Source: Bdellovibrionales bacterium
Lineage (GTDB): Bacteria > Bdellovibrionota > Bdellovibrionia > Bdellovibrionales > Bdellovibrionaceae
Assembly (NCBI GenBank): GCA_027320785.1
Contig: DAHVKR010000133.1
Location: 1 to 5,076, forward strand
Length of the DNA stretch: 5,076 nucleotides
Direction: 5' to 3'
Made by a program: the position numbers and the translations under genes. How positions within the stretch are numbered: position 1 is the first letter of the stretch; every line of letters starts with the position of its first letter. Shown here piece by piece: positions 1-4,059 of the stretch. The notes beneath the pieces are model-generated. The model ran no database searches. It had not been told where the DNA came from and saw only the letters and a program-made list of their open reading frames with translations.

Positions 1-1068
1 CTCAAAACATTTGATCAGCTTTTACAGTCAGGGAAGGAAATCAATCCTCTGACAACTCGATATTGGCGTTTGCGGGCTTTACAACTTATAGGCCCTCAGG
101 AAACCTATGAAGCCGAAAGAGGAAAGCTCATTGATCAATATCCCTTCACGTATTTTGGCCTCAAACTTCGAGTGGAGGCTCAGCAGGGAAAACTTCAATT
201 TCCTGAAGTGAGTTTGCCACCACCGCGGGCGACATGGAATTTTCCAAAGAGTGCTGAGGCCAACTGGAAGAGATTTAAAGAGCTTTTGAAGGCTGGTTAT
301 GTTTGGGAAGCTGGTTCTGAGATTCAGGATATCTTATCTGTGGGGGATGCTGAGGCTTACCAAATGTGGGCTGATTTTTTTGCCCGCGTAAAGTTAGATT
401 CTTTGGCTCTTCTATTTGGGCAAAGTGCACAGAATATGGACGAGCGTTTAGTGGCTTGGTCTTTTCAGAAAAAATTCATGCCCTATGCTTTTGAAAAGGT
501 GGTTCAGGAGCAGGCACAAGCTCAGAAAATTGAGCCTTGGATTATCTGGAGTATTATGAGGCAGGAGTCGGCTTTTAATATGAAAGCGGTTTCCTCTTCG
601 AATGCTTTTGGATTGATGCAACTGATAGGCCCCACAGCTCAAGAAGTGGCTAAAGATCTTAAAACATCGGTACACGTACCGGAGGATCTTTTTATACCTG
701 AAAAGAATATTCCTTTTGGGGCGCGTTATTTAGCTAAAATGAAAGCTGAGTTTTCAGGTCACTGGCCTTTAGCCATAGCCTCCTATAACGCAGGGCCTAC
801 TCGACTTAAAGCTTGGTTGAAGCTCAGAAAAGACACTGAAAATTTGGCTCAAGTTAAATCTACAGAGTGGAGAGACGAGATTTGGATTGATGAGCTTCCA
901 TGGAATGAGACTCAGAACTATGTGAAGTCCGTTATGAGGAATTATATCCTCTACCGGTTAGGCCAACAGGGCTTTTGGGCACTTCCTCCTGTCTTTTGGT
1001 CTGATTCCGACCCTGGTCAGAGTGTTTCCAGTCGACGAGTGATTGAAAAAAAGAAGATCAAAAGATAG
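1..1068 (+). CDS. slt: Slt70-type soluble lytic transglycosylase, C-terminal part (5' end outside window)
   Basis: Lytic transglycosylases of this family cleave the MurNAc-GlcNAc bond of peptidoglycan in the periplasm and leave a 1,6-anhydroMurNAc end. The frame is open from base 1 (it reads LKTFDQLLQSGKEINPLTTR and on), so the gene begins upstream; the TTG at 70 is an internal codon, not a start. The first ~150 codons resemble the helical superhelix and linker of Slt70 (YWRLRAL, then YPFTYFGLKL). The SLT catalytic domain follows, with the likely catalytic Glu in MRQESAF (GAG at 565-567), then GLMQL, ASYNAGP and the Slt-specific ELPWNETQNYVKSVMRNY segment. A short basic tail (EKKKIKR) ends at TAG. 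It lies 11 bases before the MltD-like gene on the same strand, suggesting co-transcription. The fold and motifs are clear; assignment to Slt70 rather than another family 1 member rests on the C-terminal segment. Confidence 0.93.
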   Translation, partial: LKTFDQLLQSGKEINPLTTRYWRLRALQLIGPQETYEAERGKLIDQYPFTYFGLKLRVEAQQGKLQFPEVSLPPPRATWNFPKSAEANWKRFKELLKAGYVWEAGSEIQDILSVGDAEAYQMWADFFARVKLDSLALLFGQSAQNMDERLVAWSFQKKFMPYAFEKVVQEQAQAQKIEPWIIWSIMRQESAFNMKAVSSSNAFGLMQLIGPTAQEVAKDLKTSVHVPEDLFIPEKNIPFGARYLAKMKAEFSGHWPLAIASYNAGPTRLKAWLKLRKDTENLAQVKSTEWRDEIWIDELPWNETQNYVKSVMRNYILYRLGQQGFWALPPVFWSDSDPGQSVSSRRVIEKKKIKR

Positions 1069-1079
1069 CCTAAGACAGT

Positions 1080-2951
1080 ATGACAAAATACCCAATGGTT
1101 CGTATTTCAGGTTCTCTATTGATTAGTACTCTTATTTTCCAACTGGGATGTGCATCTCGTATGTCGATGCGATCTCAGAAAGGGACTCAGTCTCAAGCTG
1201 CAGCACCGACGGCGGCTTCATCAACAGCAACAGCTACAACAGTCGCAACAGTTCAGCAGCCAGCTACTCCTGCTACAACTCCTGTAGCGCAAAAAACTTC
1301 TACGACTGTTACGGGGGCCGTAACAACGCCCACAACAACACCCACAACAACACCTCCCACGACAGCAGCAGCTCCTGTCGTCACACCTGTTGTTACAACA
1401 AATAATAATGATGATGACGAACCGGTGACCGATACCATCACGCATTTCAAAATTGAAGAGGACGATAAAGAGGCGCCGACTCAGGCAACAGAGCTGGAGG
1501 CCATTCCTGTTGAGATTAATCCTTTGGTGGAAAAGTGGATTACGTATTTCCAAACAAAGGGGCGCAATCATATGGAGAGATACTTAGCCCGAAGTACGCG
1601 TTACGAAAAACTCATGAAAAAAGTTTTGCGTGATAATGGTCTTCCTGAAGATCTCTTTTATGTTGCTTTGATTGAGTCTGGTTTTGCCTCCCATGCGACC
1701 TCCCATGCGGCAGCTGTAGGATATTGGCAGTTTATTCGCGGGACCGGTCGACGTTATGGTCTTGAGATCAATCGCTTTATCGATGAAAGACGTGACCCTG
1801 TTTTAGCCACTCAGGCGGCCGCTGATTATTTTAAAGGTCTTTATAGTTTATTTGGCTCTTGGTATTTGGCCATGGCTTCTTACAACGTGGGTGAAAATCG
1901 CGTGAAGCGCGAAGTGATGAAGAACAGCACTCGTGATTTTTGGGAGCTTGTTCGGAAGCGACGCCTTCCGCGTGAAACAATGAACTATGTTCCGAAGTTT
2001 ATTGCAGCTAAACTCATCGCAAAGTATCCAGATAAATATGGATTTGAGGGCATTGATTATATGCCGCCTATCGAATTCGAAACGATCACAGTTAAAGAGT
2101 CTTTGAATTTGCGTGTGATGGCCGAGAAACTCAATATTCCTTATGAAGACTTCAAAGCTTTTAACCCTAAATATAGAGGTGAAATCGCACCAGCCAAAAA
2201 TGGAGCTCTTGATTTACGTTTACCAGTGGGTATGACGGAGCAAGGTCTCCAAGCCGCTGCAACTTCGGTGGTGGATAAGGTTGAGTACGTAGCGGATGCA
2301 GGAGAAACACGAGTTTATCGTATTCGTCGTGGAGATACTCTGGGGGGCATTGCTCGACGTTTTCGAACAAATATAGCTTACTTGCGCGAATTGAATGATT
2401 TAACTCGTCGAACTCGGCTTCGAATTGGTCGTCGAATCTATGTTCCGGATCGTACACCTCTAAAAGATCGTCGAGACCAAGCGGCAGTGGCAGCTCGCCG
2501 AATACGTCAGGTTCCATTGAACCAGGTGACAGGTGGAGAGGTGATCGAAAAAGGAGCTCGGTACTACATCGTGCAATCTGGAGACTCACTATATAGTATC
2601 GCTCAAAAGTACAATACTTCCATTGGTCAGTTGAAAAGAATGAATCGACTTCGCAAGGGGCGTTTGATTCGAATTGGATTGAAGCTCAGAGTTCCGGGTG
2701 AGGTTTCAGATGAGAGAGAAACATCTCAACGTAAAGGAACTTCGAAGCTCGTTCACAAGAAAACCTACCAGGTAGCGAAAAGAACAGCCTCTAAAAGACA
2801 TCAGAAGAAAAAGTACCATGTTGTGAAAAGAGGAGAGTCTTTACTGCAAATCGCTCAGAAGTACGATATTTCGCTTTCTCAGTTAAAGAGAAAGAATAAG
2901 ATTAAAGATGCTGAAAAAATCATGGCGGGAGTGAAACTCGTTATTCGTTAA
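1080..2951 (+). CDS. mltD: MltD-like membrane-bound lytic transglycosylase lipoprotein with three LysM domains
   Basis: This is a 623-residue lipoprotein predicted to cleave peptidoglycan glycan strands while anchored in the outer membrane. A signal peptide ends in a lipobox (QLGC, Cys24; the next residues Ala-Ser do not suggest inner-membrane retention). Residues ~40-108 are a low-complexity Thr/Ala/Pro linker, followed by an acidic patch (DDDE, EEDDKE). The SLT domain spans ~150-310, with catalytic Glu199 in ALIESGF, then GYWQF (214-218), ASYNVG (266-271) and NYVPKF (302-307), the MltD pattern. Residues ~334-382 are the usual MltD spacer. Peptidoglycan-binding LysM domains follow at ~412-456, 496-539 and 579-623. 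The tail between LysM2 and LysM3 is strongly basic. The ATG at 1080 has no good Shine-Dalgarno, so translation may be coupled to the upstream slt, whose stop is 11 bases away. ATG at 1095 is an alternative start that keeps the signal peptide. E. coli MltD is shorter and has two LysM domains. Confidence 0.95.
   Translation: MTKYPMVRISGSLLISTLIFQLGCASRMSMRSQKGTQSQAAAPTAASSTATATTVATVQQPATPATTPVAQKTSTTVTGAVTTPTTTPTTTPPTTAAAPVVTPVVTTNNNDDDEPVTDTITHFKIEEDDKEAPTQATELEAIPVEINPLVEKWITYFQTKGRNHMERYLARSTRYEKLMKKVLRDNGLPEDLFYVALIESGFASHATSHAAAVGYWQFIRGTGRRYGLEINRFIDERRDPVLATQAAADYFKGLYSLFGSWYLAMASYNVGENRVKREVMKNSTRDFWELVRKRRLPRETMNYVPKFIAAKLIAKYPDKYGFEGIDYMPPIEFETITVKESLNLRVMAEKLNIPYEDFKAFNPKYRGEIAPAKNGALDLRLPVGMTEQGLQAAATSVVDKVEYVADAGETRVYRIRRGDTLGGIARRFRTNIAYLRELNDLTRRTRLRIGRRIYVPDRTPLKDRRDQAAVAARRIRQVPLNQVTGGEVIEKGARYYIVQSGDSLYSIAQKYNTSIGQLKRMNRLRKGRLIRIGLKLRVPGEVSDERETSQRKGTSKLVHKKTYQVAKRTASKRHQKKKYHVVKRGESLLQIAQKYDISLSQLKRKNKIKDAEKIMAGVKLVIR
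1329..1352 (+). repeat. 12-bp tandem repeat encoding Thr/Pro linker
   Basis: Two perfect copies of CCCACAACAACA (1329-1340 and 1341-1352) are followed by a degenerate third (CCTCCCACGACA). They sit inside the mltD linker and encode a Thr/Pro repeat (TPTTTPTTTP). The unit is a multiple of three, so copy-number change would alter linker length without breaking the frame. The linker probably spans distance between the outer-membrane anchor and the cell wall. Confidence 0.8.
2757..2835 (+). repeat. Imperfect direct repeat at the start of LysM3 (partial LysM duplication)
   Basis: Bases 2757-2787 and 2805-2835 match at 24 of 31 positions with a 48-base (16-codon) offset. They encode KKTYQVAKR and KKKYHVVKR. 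The second copy is the true beginning of LysM3 and continues into GESLLQIAQKY; the first copy lacks the rest of a LysM domain. This looks like a partial duplication or the remains of a lost LysM unit within mltD. Confidence 0.6.
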
Positions 2952-2956
2952 AGAAT

Positions 2957-3001
2957 AAAAAAAAGGGCCTGCTCGCAAATTTCCGTATTCGACAAGCAGG
3001 C
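2957..3001 (-). terminator. Rho-independent terminator of the riboswitch RNA
   Basis: On the minus strand, GCCTGCT (3001-2995) pairs perfectly with AGCAGGC (2973-2967). The stem is followed by CC and eight T residues (2964-2957). The 21-base loop can form a further CGAAT/ATTTG helix. On the plus strand there is no T-run after the hairpin, so it is directional and does not obviously terminate mltD. Its distal end lies five bases beyond the mltD stop codon, so the two transcripts converge almost end to end. Confidence 0.9.
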
Positions 3002-3038
3002 TAAGGGGAATGAACCAATCCTTCGTATATGTTTTTCT

Positions 3039-3172
3039 TTCCTTCCATACACACCTCTCAGAACCTGTAAGGCGACTAACCCTTGGCAACTGGCTGGCAT
3101 AGCATTGCGCTGAAGCCCCTCTAGTTTTGCGTCCCCGGCTTTCGCCGAGTTTACCCTGAGACAAGGAAGGAA
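3039..3172 (-). promoter_or_regulatory. Cyclic-di-GMP-I (GEMM-I) riboswitch aptamer with extended closing helices
   Basis: Read on the minus strand, the GEMM-I hallmarks appear in order. First comes GGGTAAAC (5' ligand-pocket strand). A hairpin follows, CTCGGC-GAAA-GCCGGG, with the GNRA tetraloop that docks into the second arm. Then come GGACGCAAA and a less regular second arm (about 3126-3088) ending in GCCAGTTGCC. GGTAA (3155-3151) can pair with TTGCC (3089-3085) to close the core. Two further helices enclose it: CTCAG (3160-3156) with CTGAG (3061-3057), and TTCCTTCC (3172-3165) with GGAAGGAA (3046-3039). The family binds c-di-GMP at the three-way junction. The second arm departs somewhat from the usual GCC...GGC pairing, so ligand affinity cannot be judged by eye. 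Confidence 0.88.
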
Positions 3173-3279
3173 TTTCCTTTAGTCAGTTATAACCTCTTAG
3201 GATCCTCCTTTTTTAAGTTATTGTTGATGACCCAACTCATTTAGCTGCCACAATCCTGGTGACGGGCCGCTTTGACTTG

Positions 3280-3314
3280 AGCCCCGCTTTCGTATCCATT
3301 TTGAAAGCGCTGCT
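3280..3314 (-). other. Stable hairpin upstream of the aptamer
   Basis: CGCTTTC (3285-3291) pairs with GAAAGCG (3303-3309) across an 11-base loop. The stem extends beyond a two-base mismatch by AGC (3280-3282) with GCT (3312-3314). It is equally stable in either strand; strand is given for the riboswitch RNA. If that RNA starts near 3318, this would be its 5'-terminal hairpin and could protect it from decay. It has no T-run on either side, so it is not an intrinsic terminator. Confidence 0.55.
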
Positions 3315-3324
3315 CACAGGAAAC

Positions 3325-3354
3325 AGAATACTTTGAGTGAAACCATCATTTCAA
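3325..3354 (-). promoter_or_regulatory. Candidate sigma-70 promoter for the riboswitch RNA
   Basis: On the minus strand TTGAAA (3354-3349, five of six matches to TTGACA) is followed after 18 bases by TATTCT (3330-3325, four of six). Transcription would start near 3318, just before the hairpin at 3314-3280. The -35 lies inside a dyad (3349-3370). A competing candidate is TATAAC (3191-3186, five of six) with no good -35, which would start the RNA near 3180 immediately before the outer aptamer helix. The sequence does not decide between them. Confidence 0.3.
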
Positions 3355-3370
3355 CTTTTGTTGAAAAGTT
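3349..3370. repeat. Overlapping dyads (two mutually exclusive hairpins)
   Basis: TTTCAAC-TTTT-GTTGAAA (3349-3366) and AACTTTT-GTTG-AAAAGTT (3353-3370) are both perfect 7-bp inverted repeats that share bases, so only one can form at a time. They cover the candidate -35 of the minus-strand promoter. They could be an operator for a dimeric regulator or an RNA switch; nothing in the sequence decides which. Confidence 0.45.
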
Positions 3371-3391
3371 TCTCAAGAGAATACAAGTTCG

Positions 3392-3412
3392 ACAGTCTCA
3401 ATATGAGATTGT
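3392..3412 (+). repeat. Inverted repeat, 9-bp stem
   Basis: ACAGTCTCA (3392-3400) and TGAGATTGT (3404-3412) form a 9-bp stem with one G-U pair in plus-strand RNA and a 3-base loop. In minus-strand RNA the same position is an A-C mismatch. It lies about 40 bases upstream of the candidate minus-strand -35 and 140 bases upstream of the next plus-strand gene. A protein-binding dyad or an RNA hairpin is possible. Confidence 0.4.
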
Positions 3413-3551
3413 AAAGATATGCCGGTGACAAGAATCAGCACTTTCTAAAATGCTAACACCCGAGAGAAAAATCAGAAGTCATACGCATATGGACTCTTTT
3501 TGCAAAGTACAAATATAGAGATAGTTTGCATAGAAGGGGACTCGAGTCAGA

Positions 3552-3953
3552 ATGAAACAGCTTTTTACAATCTTTATAATTTTAGGTATTATGAGCTTCG
3601 CGGAAGCGAGCACTTCTCAAAAAAAATTAAAAACTTTTCATGTGCCAAAAGCAAAGATAACTCGTCATGTGTCTAAATCTAAGAAGACTCAAAAAAAGAA
3701 AAGCCAATGGAATCAGGTCTGTCGATCTTTATTGAATTCATCTGTACGCTCAACTCTTAAGCTGGGTAAAAGCTTTAATAAGAAAAAGAAAGTTTCTCGG
3801 AATAAAATAGAAAGTCAAATTCAAGACGAATTATTAGTCGTGCAACTCAACGCATGGGTTTGTCGTCAGAGCGTTAGCAGGCAAAAGGGGCTGACCGCAG
3901 AAGAAATGTTTTTGAAGGAATATTCTAAAAAAGTTCAAAGCCGTAAGCTTTAA
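3552..3953 (+). CDS. Small lysine-rich exported protein of unknown function
   Basis: I do not recognise a family. The 133-residue product has a clear signal peptide: a Lys at position 2, a hydrophobic core (LFTIFIILGIMSF) and a likely cleavage site AEA|S after residue 19. The mature protein is extremely basic, with lysine clusters at 24-27, 42-50 and 77-80. Two cysteines (57 in NQVCRSLL and 104 in NAWVCRQS) could form one disulphide in the periplasm. The C-terminal half (about 85-130) looks helical. A possible ribosome site AAGGGG (3534-3539) is 12 bases from the ATG, longer than usual. A 10-bp palindrome GACTCGAGTC (3539-3548) fills the gap and, if folded, would shorten the effective distance. 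It stands alone between the noncoding region and the chemoreceptor gene. Periplasmic binding to an acidic partner such as nucleic acid or cell wall polymer is only a guess from charge. Confidence 0.72.
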   Translation: MKQLFTIFIILGIMSFAEASTSQKKLKTFHVPKAKITRHVSKSKKTQKKKSQWNQVCRSLLNSSVRSTLKLGKSFNKKKKVSRNKIESQIQDELLVVQLNAWVCRQSVSRQKGLTAEEMFLKEYSKKVQSRKL

Positions 3954-3990
3954 AAAATTTTAATCATGGTCTAGTCGTAAAAATTATATT

Positions 3991-3996
3991 TATAAT
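3991..3996 (+). promoter_or_regulatory. Perfect -10 hexamer upstream of the chemoreceptor gene
   Basis: TATAAT sits 63 bases before the start codon within an AT-rich inverted repeat (ATTATA-TT-TATAAT, 3983-3996). No good -35 is found 16-18 bases upstream, so activity would need an activator, or the match may be chance in AT-rich DNA. Confidence 0.3.
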
Positions 3997-4005
3997 AAAT
4001 TTCCA

Positions 4006-4032
4006 TACTATTCTTTAAAGTTTTGCCGATAC
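4006..4032 (+). promoter_or_regulatory. Candidate sigma-28 (FliA) promoter of the chemoreceptor gene
   Basis: GCCGATAC (4025-4032) matches seven of eight bases of the FliA -10 consensus GCCGATAA. At the correct 11-base spacing the -35 octamer is TACTATTC, a weak match to TAAAGTTT. A closer copy, TAAAGTTT, is present at 4016-4023 but lies only one base from the -10. FliA-dependent transcription is typical of chemoreceptor genes. A start near 4038 would leave a leader of about 20 bases. Confidence 0.4.
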
Positions 4033-4046
4033 TCTAAAAAAAGAGC

Positions 4047-4053
4047 AAGAGGG
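4047..4053 (+). promoter_or_regulatory. Ribosome binding site of the chemoreceptor gene
   Basis: AAGAGGG lies six bases before the ATG at 4060 and fixes that start. A short hairpin (CTCT-A6-AGAG, 4032-4045) ends just upstream and leaves the site exposed. Confidence 0.75.
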
Positions 4054-4059
4054 AAACTT

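Larger units (their letters stand above)
2957..3180 (-). ncRNA. Stand-alone c-di-GMP riboswitch RNA (merRNA-like)
   Basis: A GEMM-I aptamer and an intrinsic terminator lie on the minus strand, with only about 80 bases between aptamer core and terminator and no gene of normal size downstream: beyond the terminator is mltD on the opposite strand. The element is therefore a discrete small RNA rather than the leader of a gene. Established knowledge: B. bacteriovorus attack-phase cells accumulate a very abundant orphan c-di-GMP-I riboswitch transcript (merRNA), proposed to bind or store c-di-GMP. The resemblance in architecture is the basis for the call here; I have not compared sequences. The 3' end is well defined by the terminator. 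The 5' end is uncertain: a start near 3180 follows from the TATAAC at 3191-3186, while a start near 3318 follows from a TTGAAA/TATTCT pair and would add a structured 5' region. Confidence 0.8.
3181..3551. other. Intergenic region without a convincing protein gene
   Basis: Between the riboswitch element and the next plus-strand gene I see no ORF with a credible start and ribosome site. The stretch contains the dyads listed separately, an AGGATCCT palindrome (on the minus strand within GGAGGATCC) and a GC-rich block around 3245-3290 that may belong to the 5' part of the minus-strand RNA. The final ~60 bases are AT-rich with TTGCAA (3500-3505) and TATAGA (3514-3519), but their spacing does not make a standard promoter for the gene at 3552. 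Confidence 0.6.

Noticed and set aside
1221..1571. Long frames in other registers over the mltD linker (minus strand 1221-1571 and 1253-1450, plus strand 1148-1405)
   Set aside because: They are low-complexity Cys/Val/Gly or Ser/Asn translations produced by the repetitive Thr/Ala/Pro codons of mltD, with no own ribosome site.
2167..2589. Minus-strand 140-codon frame opposite the LysM region
   Set aside because: It is antisense to a well-supported domain-containing gene and shows no recognisable family or start signals.
2883..3164. Minus-strand 93-codon reading frame
   Set aside because: It begins inside the c-di-GMP aptamer, runs through the terminator and into the mltD coding region; it has no protein-like character and is explained by the structured RNA.
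3189..3299. Two tiny minus-strand frames overlapping at ATGA (20 and 17 codons) upstream of the aptamer
   Set aside because: Neither has a good ribosome site, and such short overlapping frames are expected by chance.
3280..3314. Hairpin considered as an intrinsic terminator
   Set aside because: No T-run follows on either strand.
3215..3334. Plus-strand open stretch reading VDDPTHLAATILVTGRF and on to a TGA near 3334
   Set aside because: It looks protein-like, but it is only about 40 codons between stops, has no ATG or ribosome site and no recognised homologue; chance or a very decayed remnant cannot be separated by eye.
3421..3429. GCCGGTGAC considered as a FliA -10 for the gene at 3552
   Set aside because: Only a partial match, and no TAAA-type -35 lies at the correct distance; the start codon would be over 110 bases away.
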